A DNA stretch of 64,000 nucleotides, taken from NCBI RefSeq assembly GCF_020536995.1, contig NC_068358.1, positions 3,230,543-3,294,542 of the forward strand, written 5' to 3'. The number at the start of each line of letters is the position of its first letter. Within the stretch, counting starts at the first letter, position 1. The notes under the pieces are model-generated. The model was not told the origin of the DNA. It made no database searches and worked only from the letters and a program-made list of their open reading frames with translations. The position numbers were made by a program, and so were the translations under genes. Below, piece after piece: positions 14,361 through 26,450 of this stretch. This DNA is from Dreissena polymorpha (taxonomy: Eukaryota > Mollusca > Bivalvia > Myida > Dreissenidae).

Positions 14361-14602
14361 CCTCTTTCTGGAAAGTTGTGTTAATGCATGTGCGCGAAAT
14401 GTCGTCACAGATAGCCTGTAAAGTCCGCAAAGGCTTATCAGGGACGATACAGTCCGCCTAGATTGGATTTTTCTTTAGACTAGACTTCCTTAAATGAAAA
14501 TAAAAACATAAATTAGAAAATGTCGTCCCGTATTAGCCTGTGTGGACTGCACAAGCTAATCTGGGATGTCACTTTTCGCAAATGCATTAAGTCACGTTTT
14601 AG
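14361..14602. mobile_element. Family B MITE
   Basis: 'gttaatgcatgtgcgcg' to 'cgcaaatgcattaagtcac', with internal 'cttatcagggacga' and 'gtattagcctgtgtgg'. Also present at the matching place in unit 3 (28.67 kb), so this insertion may predate that duplication. Confidence 0.8.
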
Positions 14603-15237
14603 GCTTTAGTTGCGGTGGCTTGATAAAGTGACTGTTTTAGTTGTGCTGATGTATCATATGATGCGTAAGATTAATATAATGGCGATGATGATACTTACGT
14701 TGTTAACGCTGCACATAATTGATTTTAATCATGAAAGAGACGACGAGGATTATGTTGACATCAATGACGATGACTATGCGTCGAATAAAACGAACACGGT
14801 AATAATAAAGATCGGCAGAGCAATTGGTGCAATCTTGATTATCTAATGAAATATTATATTCTTTTGTTCAATGATAAAACGCAAACCGATTTTCTGCGGT
14901 ATATTTAGCAAAACAACATGGATGAAAAACAATCATATTAAATTTTTAAGTGTGAACTCGTACATAATTAGCATAAAGTACCGTAATTTGCATCATTAAT
15001 ATGCTAAGTAGGCTTACAGTTAACGCAATTTCTGTCACACCAAACGCGGTTGGCAATATCAAAGCTTTGTTTCAATGAACTAAGTTTGGTGTGGTGCTGA
15101 ATGATCGCGTGGGCGTGGTCTGGCATGCATGATAAACGTCAGTGTCCGCATGCAGACGTACACAGAAAGTCAACCGAGGTTCGTCACTGATTGCTAACAC
15201 GTTTGAATTTAAGTTTGTGTTGAATTTGATTTATTTT

Positions 15238-15490
15238 CGGGCCAACTAGCTCACATGGTAGGGCACTGGATTGCGAGGCTCGCGGATTCGATCCCCAACC
15301 TGGCCATATAACTTTGTGGCTATTGGTCATGAAATCCGTTCTCCCCATTCCTCTTTTCTAGTACGGCAGTTGTCAATTACTGACACAAGTATGTGCACTT
15401 AGTACTGGAGAACCAGCGATTGCGAGGGCAAATGTTAGTTGGATGTGACTGAAATACTGTTTCAAACGGCGAACCCCCAAAACAAAAAAG
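15238..15490 (+). mobile_element. tRNA-derived SINE
   Basis: The tRNA-like head has an A-box-like TAGCTCACATGG and a B-box GGATTCGATCCCC, with partly pairing ends (GGCCA / TGGCC). The anticodon stem is poorly paired, so it is not a working tRNA. Body motifs 'ggtcatgaaatccg' and 'gactgaaatactg' follow. The matching copy in unit 3 is at 29.76 kb. Confidence 0.7.
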
Positions 15491-18400
15491 AAAAGATGAA
15501 GACTTTGATCTAATGGATATTTGGTTTGCGTGACATAGTTCTTGAAATTTATAAATTATAACATTAAGTGTTTGTAATAAGTAACAGAAACCTTGTTAAT
15601 TGACTTCCGTAAACATGGTCCTCTGATCATTCACAAACACGTCTTATAATATTACTGAAGAAAATGATTGATATAAACTAAAATAATTTAGCAATTTGCA
15701 AATGTAAATTTATAGAAAGTGTCAATTATCCTAAGACACATATTAAGTAATTAATAATTCCATTTATCCTGCTGTTTTAAGTACACTATAAGTACTGGTG
15801 CAACCTCCAGTCATCTTAACCGAATTACAAAACCATTTTGCAGATTCAATGAAAAGTGCTATAAAATAAATGTATATATATTTCAAAACAAAAACAAACA
15901 AAAAGACTCGAACAACGCTTTCCGCCTTTGTAGTCGAAAACAAAGTGCATTAGGGTTATCATCCTGTGATAAAATGCTGACTTAAACATTATGGAAGTAA
16001 GCATCAATTATTAATGTGTAGGTGTGACCTTGTCATAGCTGACTCTGGTTAATTTCACCTAGATTCGCGTTTTGAAGTCTCCCTTTATAAACTTTCTTTG
16101 TTCAGCACTCATAGTGTTGGTTTTAATCGCAACAGATGGAACTTAAATTGTACATTAAATATTAAGTCATATAAAGTTATAATATAGTGCATAATGTACT
16201 TAGTGGCAATTGTCATACAGAACGAAAAATATAACTACGCTATTAAGCTGATGTTTTAAAACACTCGTCGAGCATTTGATTATCAAGTAACGTGTATCCC
16301 CGTACACATCTTAAATGTTGTTATATTTTCAGCCTTTAGAGGCTGGTAGCGGTATTGTTATTATTATTATTTTTAGAGTATGTTGTTTCGTATTGTGCTG
16401 TTCCATATTGTTTTGGCAATTGGTCACTTGCCTTAAATAAATGGCCAACTAATTGTATATAATGAGAATGCAATACTGCTCCAACAGCTGGAGTTTAACT
16501 TCTTTATACAGTCACACCTGAGAACAGTAGTCAGTCAAGGGAATTGATCAAAGTGACCGTTGTCCACAGGTGACCGTTGTTTTCGGATCACAATTTTAAG
16601 ATGGTTGGTCAGTTGGTAGTATTACTACGTCGTAACCCCACCCAGTCGTTTGCATACAGTGTTAAACAAATGTTTTTATATGTTTTCAAGTGAATTTTAG
16701 CAATAGGGATACTGTTTTAAACGCAGATGTGAAAATAAAAAATTGCATAATAAGGTAAACACTAGTATGACAAGAACATTAAAGAAGTGTTCGATCAAGA
16801 ACGTTTACTATTTAAAACTAGTTCAAAGTGCCAAATCCGTTCGGACTTATTCTGGCAAAGTAAGTGTTTTTTTGATATTTCGTAACTTTCTTTCACTCCG
16901 CATTGCAAATTACTCAGAACCCTGAAGAGTCTTACCACATTCTTACTACATTGTTTGAAAAAAGTTAAAAACGTAACTTCGCATTGTTGACAAAAATAAT
17001 ACCTCAACTTCTCGTTTTGTTGTTTTTGAAGCAAGTTTATGATCTATGTTAGTTTGACTGTTTGGACAAACATGAGAACAAACACATACAAAATCCCTTG
17101 AAATGACGCGGAATCACGCTTAACCCTTCCATTTTTATTTCCACGCTTGTCATGCTGCTCATATCTTGCCGGCGGCCAGATGGGGACGTTTGCACAGCTT
17201 TTGAGTGGAACGGTTATAACCCGAGACCTTTGACCTGGCACTCGTGAACCCTATTAGCATTTTATTTTCTGATGGATTGTTTCCCTTCCTTGCATTCGGG
17301 TTTGTTCTTGCAAGTTCTGCAGGATTAAAATGCGACTGTAACAGTTTACTTAGTGAGGTTCAACTGGATACGCTTATTATCGCTTCTTGTACGGAAACTT
17401 ATGTATTCTTGTTTAAGGAACTTAAATTTATTCATGTATAATGGCCAGTGCAAGCTTAATATTTGCAAGAAATAACTGTGAGAGAGCTAAAGGCACCGGC
17501 GATATCTGCATGTTTAGGCCTCTAGCGTTATAACCGGACACTAACCTTACGTCAACTGTATAGGTCGATACAAAACGTCATACTTTAACACAAAAACAAA
17601 CAAACATTTTTCACAGAACGTGATCCAACGAAATTTTTGTAATGACAGTAATAACAACCTATAACATATACATGAACATATACATACTTGATAAAGCTCG
17701 CTATCGTCTAATGTATACAAACACATACAACATTTATAAAGTTTAATCGCATACCAAACAATAAATTAATAAATAAATACAGATATCGTTCGGCTAGCAC
17801 AGTTTTGGGCATAGTCGCTTCTCAGCACGGCGATCGGGTTCGATTCCAGGCATCTTCTCATACGAATAATGTTGTTGTTAACTAAACAAGATTGCCAGGG
17901 CTTTAGTCTACTGTTTGTTTTTATTGATCAGATTTCTCATCTTCTCTGAAGATGGGAATAAAAAACACACCATTTTTTTGCGAAGCAACAATGTTACTTA
18001 ATAGTTAATGTGACAATTTTAAAAAATCTGTCAACAATTAGTGGGACATTATACAATAACATACGACACGTCATGCATTTGCCTTCATTTATTACAGTAT
18101 GTACTGACTTAAATATTTGAATAAATGCTTTTAATACAAGACATATGAAAAGGCTTAACAAAAAGGCATTGATGGATTAACGCTGGGGGTGGGGCAGTAT
18201 CACACAACGAACAAGCAACAGTCATGTCCTCAGGCGGTATACGACCTCATAAACTCATCAACCCTTTGTTCCTGTTCAAACATCTGGGCATTTAACTGTC
18301 GCCTGACATTAAGTGCGCCCATGTAGGTGCTCAAACGTCCTTGGCCCAATTTGCCCTTCATGTCGGACGAAAGTTGACAGATGATGGCTTAAGCAGTGTC

Positions 18401-18574
18401 TTGTTATTGTGTTTGTGTCGCCTTGAGAATTAAGCGGATTCGCATAGAGCAAAAGCCACAATTAAAATTAAAGAACAAACATAAGGCCTATATTGCAAGA
18501 AAATTTCAAAAACACTTTTTTCCATTCGTTGACTTAAACTTACACGAAATATAAATCAATTTTAGATATCATTA

Positions 18575-19190
18575 TTATTATAGAGGATATTTTTTGGATT
18601 CGATGGAATATCGATTTTATTTCACGAGTTATCATATAAAATAATATTTTGCGCCACTCGTGAAAATATGTATTTTTAATGATCACGAGTGAATTAAAAT
18701 CGATATTTCATGGAATCCAACAGATTTTATTTTTACTTTATGCTTTTTTCACCGTTTATTTACATTGTAAAAGAGTTAAACTGGATAATTTCGCTGGATT
18801 TATGACGTCATTTTGTCGAAAAAATGACGTCATTTCACAGTAAAACAGTGAAAAATATCGTTATTTTTCATTATTATACCTCACTTTTATTTACAATGCT
18901 AAACTCCCATAGGCCATCGTGACATAGAAATACTGTCAGACCCAGCGGGAATAAATTTACTGCCCAAAATATACTGTATCCCGCTGCCATAGCTATCACG
19001 TGCCACCAGCGGGAAAAAAATTACTGACAAAAAAATACTGTATCCCGCTGCTTCGCCTCGGTTGACAGTATTTCCTCAAGTTGACAAATTTACTGTCACC
19101 CTGTCAGCCATGTAATATTTATATACTGTTATTTGTCACTATTTAAAACAGTGAAATACCAGTTTTATTTTACTGATATTTCTTTATAAA
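18575..19190. mobile_element. Composite palindromic element
   Basis: About 0.6 kb of nested inverted repeats. A pair of arms near 18594-18630 and 18681-18720 share ATCGATTTTA and GGAATCCAA-type cores. ATGACGTCAT occurs twice (18802 and 18823) as a hairpin. Two direct 44-bp hairpin units bounded by CAGCGGGA and TCCCGCTG lie at 18943-18986 and 19007-19050. The matching place in unit 0 (about 3.9-4.5 kb) lacks it, which fits a later insertion. Exact limits are uncertain. Confidence 0.55.
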
Positions 19191-19518
19191 CCACTGGATA
19201 GCATAAAATAAATTGCTTTTATTTGATTATCTAAATAAAAACGCTAGTAACTTAACAATGTCGAAATGACACGGATCATTAAAAAGTGCTTTGCAGGTTC
19301 GCAACAAAATGCAAAAATAAAAATACCCACAATCAATTGCAACAGTTCTCCAAACTGCATGTATGGTGATACCGTGTAGCGAATGCCGCGATCGTGCACT
19401 GTTTGTTTTATATCAGACAAAATTACCCGGATGTCACCATTTGCACAATTTCTATTCGTCGTTGTTTTTTTGTGATTGTATTACTCACGATCAACAGCAA
19501 CCCATTAGCATTTGAAGT

Positions 19519-19748
19519 TTAACCCATTTATGCCTAGTTGACTCTCCCATCCTTCTAAATTGGATAAATTTGTTTCCAAAATTAGGGATGTATGGTATAT
19601 TTATTTCTATATTTAGAATATTTCTTTCAGAAATTCCTTTAAGCCAACAGCGCAGACCCAGCTGAGACGCCGCATCATGCGGCGTCTCATCTTGGTCTAC
19701 GCTGTTTTCCAATGCCTTTTTTCTAGACGCTAGGCATAAATGGGTTAA
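19519..19748 (-). mobile_element. Family A TTAA MITE, copy 2
   Basis: TTAA-flanked with the CCCATTTATGCCTAG end at the left and CGCTAGGCATAAATGGG at the right; palindrome on the right side (reverse orientation). Unit 0 has an uninterrupted sequence at the matching place near 4640. Confidence 0.92.
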
Positions 19749-19873
19749 TATGAACCCAACTGTCCTAGCCATGTGGTACTCATGCAGATAGATAATTAAT
19801 TATTTTAGCGGGGAGAACGCTTGTCGCCCGCAATGAATTCCTTAGTGTGACACGAAAGTCGCAAAAGAATTGA

Positions 19874-20103
19874 TTAACCTATTTATGCCTAGCGTCTAGA
19901 AAAAAAGGCTTGGCAAACAGCGTAGACCCAGATGAGACGCCGCATGATGCGGCGTCTCATCTAGGTTTGCGCTGTTTGCTTAAAGGAATTTCTGTAAGAA
20001 AATTTCTTAATATAGAAATAAATATACTAGACATACCTAATTTTGGAAATAAATTGATCCAATTTAGAAGCACGGGAGAGTCCACAATGCATAAATGGGT
20101 TAA
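19874..20103 (+). mobile_element. Family A TTAA MITE, copy 3
   Basis: Inserted in 'aattgaTTAA'. Unit 1 carries the same flank with a single empty TTAA at 8005-8008. The element has the usual palindrome and right end. Confidence 0.93.
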
Positions 20104-20229
20104 TGTATAACTTATTGTTCATATCAGACTAACTGATATTAGATTTAACCTTCATACAATGAATACAATATAGCATTAGTCTTGTCAAACAAATACTTAA
20201 ACTACAAGTGCGTATGTGGGCTTCCATTG

Positions 20230-20745
20230 TTAAAGGGGCCTTTTCACAGATTTTGGCTTTTTCTAACTTATTCATTAAATGCTTTATATTGATAAATGTA
20301 AACATTGGATCGTAAAAGCTCCAGTAAAAAATAAAGAAAAAAAATAAAAAAAGCAAAAGAACATTGCCCGGAGCAGGTTTCGAACCAGTGACTTCTGGAG
20401 TCCTGCCAGGATCCTGAAGTAAAAACGCTTTAGCCTACTGAGCTATTCCGCCGAGTACACATTTTGACGTATTTTATACCTTATATAAGCAATCTTCGTA
20501 GTTTCACAAAATTTAACGACAAAAACAGAACTCTCCAAATTATTGAATCGTTTCGCGTTGCAACGCTTTATAATTTTTAGGTTTTAAAATCGTCAAAAGA
20601 TGCATATAATGGCTATATTAGAGCATGGTTAATGTTCAGTATTACTGTTTCCTCACAAATATCATAACTAAAACCAAAAATTACGAATCTGAAACAACTT
20701 TTTTCAATTTTGTCAATTCACCAAAGCGTGAAAAGATCCCTTTAA
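20230..20745 (-). mobile_element. Family C TTAA element with internal tRNA-like module
   Basis: Ends AGGGGCCTTTTCACAG and GTGAAAAGATCCCT are inverted repeats of each other, and each is bounded by TTAA. Arms contain 'ataaagcgttgcaacgc' (reverse) and 'aatactgaacat'. The centre (20365-20455) holds a tRNA-like unit on the minus strand. The element thus joins a MITE frame to a SINE-type promoter. A sister copy is at 47.55 kb. Confidence 0.85.
20365..20455 (-). other. tRNA-like module of family C
   Basis: Minus strand: GGCGGAATAGCTCAGTAGG (A box), then a long middle, then CTGGTTCGAAACC (B box) and CTCCGGGCA. The length (about 91 nt) implies a variable-arm-like insert. End pairing is imperfect, so a functional tRNA is unlikely. 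It may still recruit RNA polymerase III. Confidence 0.65.
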
Positions 20746-21409
20746 CCTTGTAAACCTCATAAAATGACTTCTTTATGCAAAGTGCACATTTATCTACTCT
20801 TTTTCTATTGTTATCCCGTCAATATACAATCTGACAGCAATCCATGTTATATTACTTGCACAGATTATATGACGTACATTTGTAGTAGATCTGTTTCGAT
20901 ATTACGCATTACATGTTGTTTGATGATAAGTTCAATAAAAAATTGATTCCACACGTGTCGCATGAAATAAATAGTTACACTAAATCTGATTCGTTATGCA
21001 TTTTGTGTTCGAACATTCTCAAAAATCGTAGCGAGACAATGGTTCATTGTATAAATTCTTTCATAAATAAATGCACGACCAGTGGGTCTTATGGTTAATG
21101 CAAAACTATAGACCCATATCGTTTCTTCCTACAATATCAAAACTAAATACTTTAAATTACATTTCAAATCAACTTGTTAGCAAGCCTTCATTACTTCACA
21201 CATGTCAGTCATGATACCGCATTACTGTCCATTAGTACGTCTAATTGGTTGTAGAATGCTATGCATGCAGATGTTCGCGTCGTTATGTTACTGGGATGTT
21301 TGTGTGTTGCACAGACATCATTTATTATTACACATTTATGATATATTATACATTTGTTACCTGCAAAATGCAGCATACAATTTCCACGACCGTCAACTTA
21401 TTATAAAAG

Positions 21410-21705
21410 GTAAAGGTCTTTTTTATTATAGTGTCACCCCTTTTGAAAGGGCCAGCCAATTTGGCTTATGAGACATCTTTTGCGTGTACCATGTACCTCC
21501 CAACTCCTATCACTATGCCAGGCGCCAGGCGGATAGAAGTCGGTGACCATTCATTTTTAACTAGCTCGAGGCTCACGAACCGGCCATATCTGAACAAGTC
21601 CCATGACAAACATCCATCCTTCGACAAACGCTCCCCATGGGGCTCGAACCTTCGACCTTCCGATCCCGAGGCGGACGCCTTATCCACTAGGCCACGGCGA
21701 CCGGT
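21410..21705 (-). mobile_element. tRNA-derived SINE
   Basis: The head on the minus strand at 21631-21702 reads GGTCGCCGTGGCCTAGTGGA (A box), an anticodon-loop-like CTCGGGA, then AGGTTCGAGCCCC (B box). The tail runs toward 21410. It lies between two blocks that are contiguous in unit 1 (near 8.93 kb), so it probably inserted after duplication. Confidence 0.7.
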
Positions 21706-22553
21706 TATTTTAAATAAACATTTATTTATATTTTTGATAAAGTGGATGGTCGGCCCACATTCAATAAGTAACTCTTTTGTGTTTGAGTGTTGATATTTCT
21801 TTAGCGATTGGAATAGATACAACGAAACATTAACGATCCACCAACAGTCAAGTACATCATAATTATGTGTTTACCGGTATATATAAAATAATGATCATGG
21901 TCAAGTTTAATTACAACATGATGCTTTCACATTATTGGCATCATTCTAGTTAAATATATTTAAGTACTGACAACACTTGCAAGTTACATAACCAGTAATA
22001 AATCTAAGTCAAGCGATCAATTAGAAACACAGTCACTTAAAATCATTACAGGATCGGACACCGCGAACAAAGGTGCGGCAACCCGACCATTCATTAAAAC
22101 AGACCGTAAAATAGAACTTCAAACAAAGTTAAAAATCAAAGCCGGATCGATATTGCTCATTAATTATATGCGTTCGCGGTTACTTTTCGATTATTTAAGT
22201 AGTATTATCATGCTATAAAGAAGTGGGGGAGGGGGGGGTGTATTAAGATGAATTTTGAATGTCGAACATTTTAATTTCGGTTATTGGTCTTACTGAAATC
22301 AGACAAAGTCACCGTATACTATTAAATCAATAGTGTCCTGCAATTGCTTGTAATGAAGTCCCACATGGATTGACGGGGGATCCTGGTTGGCTGGATGTCC
22401 GTAGTGTGATTCACGATAATAATGTGTTTCGACGATCAAATTTACGATAATTGATTAAATTTAAATCGAGTATATATTTAAACAATTATTTATAACAAAT
22501 AAATTGAAAAAACTCCATTGAGTGGCAGAATTGAGTAAATACATGTAAGCATC

Positions 22554-22744
22554 GCTCTGTGAAAAGGGGGTTAAATGCATGCAGTCCGCACTGGCTTATC
22601 AGGGCCGAAACTTTTCTCTTGTATTGCATTTTTCGTTTAAAGGAAGACCCTTCTTTACGAAAATCCAGTGTAGGCGGAAATTGTCGTCCATTATTAGCCT
22701 GTGCCGACGCACATGCATTTAACCCCTTTTTCACAATGCACGAC
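22554..22744. mobile_element. Family B MITE, internally shortened
   Basis: 'gctctgtgaaaaggggg' at the left mirrors 'cccctttttcacaatgc' at the right, with 'cttatcagggcc' and 'cattattagcctgtgcc' inside. Confidence 0.75.
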
Positions 22745-22798
22745 CCACATTTTGTTTTATGGCCAGTGATGATTCATATGAACCGCGCTCAGAGAAAA

Positions 22799-23448
22799 AC
22801 TAGCTTTATTCATGTGCACAGAGTTAGTTTTATTCATGTGCATAGAGTTAGCTTTATTCATGTGCACAGAGTTAGCTTTATTCATGTGCACAGAGTTAGC
22901 TTTATTCATGTGCATAGAGTTAGCTTTATTCATGTGCATATAGTTAGCTTTATTCATGTGCATAGAGTTAGCTTTATTCATGTGCATATAGTTAGCTTTA
23001 TTCATGTGCACAGAGTTAGTTTTATTCATGTGCATATAGTTAGCTTTATTCATGTGCATAGAGTTAGCTTTATTCATGTGCACAGAGTTAGTTTTATTCA
23101 TGTGCATAGAGTTAGCTTTATTCATGTGCATATAGTTAGCTTTATTCATGTGCACAGAGTTAGTTTTATTCATGTGCATAGAGTTAGCTTTATTCATGTG
23201 CATATAGTTAGCTTTATTCATGTGCATAGTGTTAGCTTTATTCATGTGCATAGAGTTAGCTTTATTCATGTGCATAGAGTTAGCTTTATTCATGTGCATA
23301 GAGTTAGCTTTATTCATGTGCATATAGTTAGCTTTATTCATGTGCATAGTGTTAGCTTTATTCATGTGCATAGAGTTAGCTTTATTCATGTGCATAGAGT
23401 TAGCTTTATTCATGTGCATAGAGTTAGCTTTATTCATGTGCATAGAGT
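22799..23448. repeat. 24-bp minisatellite, 27 units
   Basis: Units of 24 bp built on TTTATTCATGTGCATAGAG plus TTAGC, with variants at a few sites (CACA/CATA, AGA/TAT/AGT, TTAGC/TTAGT). The last ten or so units contain a perfect 120-bp five-unit block present twice (ending near 23320 and 23440). Open frames on both strands (SFIHVH and MHMNKAN repeats) are artefacts of a 24-bp period without stops. The array runs directly into family B sequence. Confidence 0.95.
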
Positions 23449-23610
23449 AATGTCAAAGACAAGCCTGTGAAGTCTGTATAAGCTAATCAAGGACGAGCAT
23501 ATGCTCTTATATGGAATGTTTAAAGAAATTCCCTTCTGAACATTAACCGTGTTCAGGCGGACAACTTCCTCCCTGATTAACCTGTGCGGCTGAACTATTA
23601 ATCTAAAGGT
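23447..23610 (+). mobile_element. Family B MITE body after the minisatellite
   Basis: Immediately after the last repeat unit come 'aatgtcaaagacaagcctgtg', 'agctaatcaaggacga', 'ggcggacaacttcctccctg' and 'attaacctgtgcgg', in family B order. The right end is worn away. Confidence 0.65.
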
Positions 23611-23788
23611 ATATTTATCCTTCTACACCAGGACACACCAAAACACTTGACTTGATAAGTCTTCCTTTCATTGAAGGATAATTTATTTAAACGATGTCTC
23701 GTTAAGGATTGAATAACATTTAAAAAGGTGATTTTATTTTATATTTATCTTGCATATTTATTTGTAAGACGATCCCGTCTGAGAGAAA

Positions 23789-24220
23789 ATGTACTGTATT
23801 TCAAACCTTTCCCTTTCAAATACAGATATGAAAATGCACCTGAAGGTTAAGTTCAATTTTACTTGCGAACGCCTTTGTAAAGTGTTTATTTACTTGGCAG
23901 CCATAACCATAAATTTCAGGTTGGGTTTTTGCTATCAACCCAGGCATTCTATTCAATTTTGTAGACAAAAAATATATTTACGACTCGTGTTTCGGAAGCA
24001 CGTTTGTTTGTATCTGAACGCTCGCATATTAAATATGGACTTGACGTCATCGAACCATATGATCAACTCGAATTCAATTATTTTTAAGTGGGTTTTTAAT
24101 ATTGATTTATATACATATCCCTCTTTAAAAAGAAAATGTCGTTTCATGTTAATGTGCAACTTTAATATTAAAGCAAAAAAGCCTTGTGCCTTTATTTATT
24201 TGCTTCGGTGCATTGGTTGA
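23789..24220 (+). other. Hypothetical 143-codon ORF in unit 2
   Basis: ATG-initiated frame, partly conserved in the same reading frame in unit 1 (10.42-10.63 kb) and, over a shorter part (KVFIY motif), in unit 3 near 34.97 kb. Between units 1 and 2 I count roughly 13 third-position against 10 first/second-position changes over about 60 codons, a mild bias toward constraint. No domain is recognised; composition is aromatic- and Cys-rich. It could be chance. Confidence 0.2.
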
Positions 24221-24492
24221 AGAATATGTTATTGCAATAATTCAAATGATTTTTTACACCTGAAATATATTTCTGAGTCATTGTAAAGAACTTTTTGCGG
24301 ATAGAACAAGTACTAGAAATATGGAATTTCGAAAAGACCATTTAATTAGGTCAGTGGCATGCTATGTGGTTCTTATTGCGTGTACTATTATTATATTTTA
24401 CTTTCCAATATTAGTTCCGTAATTAAACGCTGCTTTAAGGGCGTGTTTATTCTATGTGTAATAGTTTCAGTAACTTCGTTCTCGACATGTAA

Positions 24493-24693
24493 TTAACCGA
24501 TTTATTCCGAGTGGACTCTCCCATCCTTCTAAATTGGATCAATTTATTTCCAAAATTAGGGATGTCTAGTATATTTATTTCTATATTTAAAATATTTCTA
24601 ACATAAATTCCTGTAAGCAAACAGCGCAGACCCTGATGGGTCTACGCTGTTTGCAAAGGCCTTTTTTCTAGACGCTAGGCATAATAGGGTTAA
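24493..24693 (-). mobile_element. Family A TTAA MITE with shortened palindrome
   Basis: TTAA on both sides and worn ends (CCGATTTATTCCGAG / CTAGGCATAATAGGG). The palindrome has lost its central part: CAGACCCTGATGGGTCTACG remains. Confidence 0.88.
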
Positions 24694-25955
24694 TGATTGT
24701 GTTCAAGCGAGGTTATCATTTCAAAAAGTTGTTAAACTGTCGTGCTCTTATCAGTGCAAACTTTTCACTTTTCCACAGGTCGATGACCTGTCCGCCATGC
24801 AGAATCTATGTTATTGTTCATAAAGTGCTGCTGTTCTCACTGAATATGCTAGCAAGCTGTCTCATCATTTCAAATATTTGGAACGCACATTGTAAGATTG
24901 GCAGTACTAAAAAATAATTAATGTCCATTACATAAATGTGTCCTTCTTTATCAATATGACCGTTTCAGGTCCGTAGACTACGATAGAGTCAATCAAGAGT
25001 AAATGCACCGTTCACTATTTTTTATGGACGTAATATATTTTCGATAAACATAACAATAAATTGAAGAATAGGACTTTTGTTATTACTGGTACTTTGAGAA
25101 AGGCTAATGGCCTTATCACATTATCAATCGAGATAATTAGCTTGCAAAGGCTCTTCTTCGTCAAAATATTTGTTTAATGGCCGTTGGTTCAGCGCCAGCT
25201 TAAGAGTAAATAGATGAGCATATTCTGGTGATTATTTTATCATCATTAATTTTGCATTACTCGCGAAAGTGAGTCAATGGCATATTCGCTAAAACAAGGT
25301 TAATGATTTACTTCAATTAATTCCAAATGGCTAATTATATTAAGTGCAAAACAACGTTCGTGTAAGTATGAGTAATTTATCCAAAGTTCGCTAAGTGAAA
25401 AAACGCATTGTCCAGTTAATTGTATTGGTTAGACAGACATAACAATTTAATATTTCGGATCGCATTAAACATATGTATAAACAACTGTTACTCAAAAGAC
25501 CAAGATTTATACAGCTGACCACGATTTGTTGCAATGTTAACGAATTAATGGCATTTACCTGAATAAGAAGGAAATAAGTTATCCAGACTCGATTATATAA
25601 ACTGTTTCTTTCGGGAAACTTTTGATTGTGTTCATTCTATATACACGTGTATGGTCTTCAAAAATCAAAAGAAAATCATCGGTAAAGTACAATCTCGATA
25701 AAATGATAATATTCTCCAATCGGTAAAGTACAATCACATTCAAACGATACAAATCTGCATGGGGTCAATGAGTTCATTTCAATTCGTTGTTTAAATATTT
25801 ACCTAGACGATAAACTGATTAATATGATGCTTGATTTATAGAAATTACTCATTGGTTTACTGCATTAGGATATCAAGATGGAAGGTAGATTTGGGGAATC
25901 TTTGATGGGTAAATAAAACTCATCATAAAACGATATCAGAATTATTGTCTTAAGT

Positions 25956-26185
25956 TTAACCCATTTATGCCTAGCGTGTAGAAAAAAAGGCCTTCGCAAA
26001 CAGCGTAGACCCAGATGAGACGCCGCATGATGCGGCGTCTCATCAGGGTCTGCGCTGTTTGCTTAAAGGAATTTCTGTAAGAAATATTCTAAATATAGAA
26101 ATGAATATACTAAACATCCTAATTTTAAAAATAAATTGATCCAATTTAGAAGGATGGGAGAGTCCACTTTGCATAAATGGGTTAA
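25956..26185 (+). mobile_element. Family A TTAA MITE, copy 5
   Basis: Splits a block that is continuous in unit 1 (12.39-12.43 kb). TTAA-flanked, full palindrome. Confidence 0.92.
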
Positions 26186-26374
26186 CTTTTTTGCCGAACG
26201 CAGGCAATGACTACTGGCGCAGCTCGGAGAGGATGCTGACTCAAACTTGACACGTGGACCGGCAGGCAACCAAGATGTCTTAGGTTATGTCCCCTTTGGG
26301 AGCGTTTTTAAAATCGTCCATAAAGACGCTTATTACTGGTTCTACCGATTTAATTATAATACATCTAGTAACCA

Positions 26375-26450
26375 CGGATGAACCGGGGCTCCAAACTTCG
26401 AACTAATTCTTTCGTCACAATGCCAGTATGTCACCGCGATGATTTTTAAC
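26375..26450 (-). mobile_element. tRNA-like remnant in the array (unit 2)
   Basis: Counterpart of 12606-12690: 'gatgaaccggggctcc' with B-box-like 'cttcgaact'. It is more decayed than in unit 1. Confidence 0.4.

Noticed and set aside
17244-17441. 65-codon ORF with a hydrophobic start
   Set aside because: It begins at GTG, has no paralogue in the matching part of unit 0, and no other support.
21631-21702. tRNA-Arg or tRNA-Pro gene
   Set aside because: The head is attached to a SINE body and the anticodon stem has a mismatch.
22799-23448. CRISPR array
   Set aside because: Units are contiguous 24-mers with no unique spacers, and the genome is eukaryotic.
22559-23470. 303-codon and 228-codon ORFs with SFIHVH / MHMNKAN repeats
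   Set aside because: They translate a 24-bp minisatellite, open on both strands; the flanking frame runs through a MITE.
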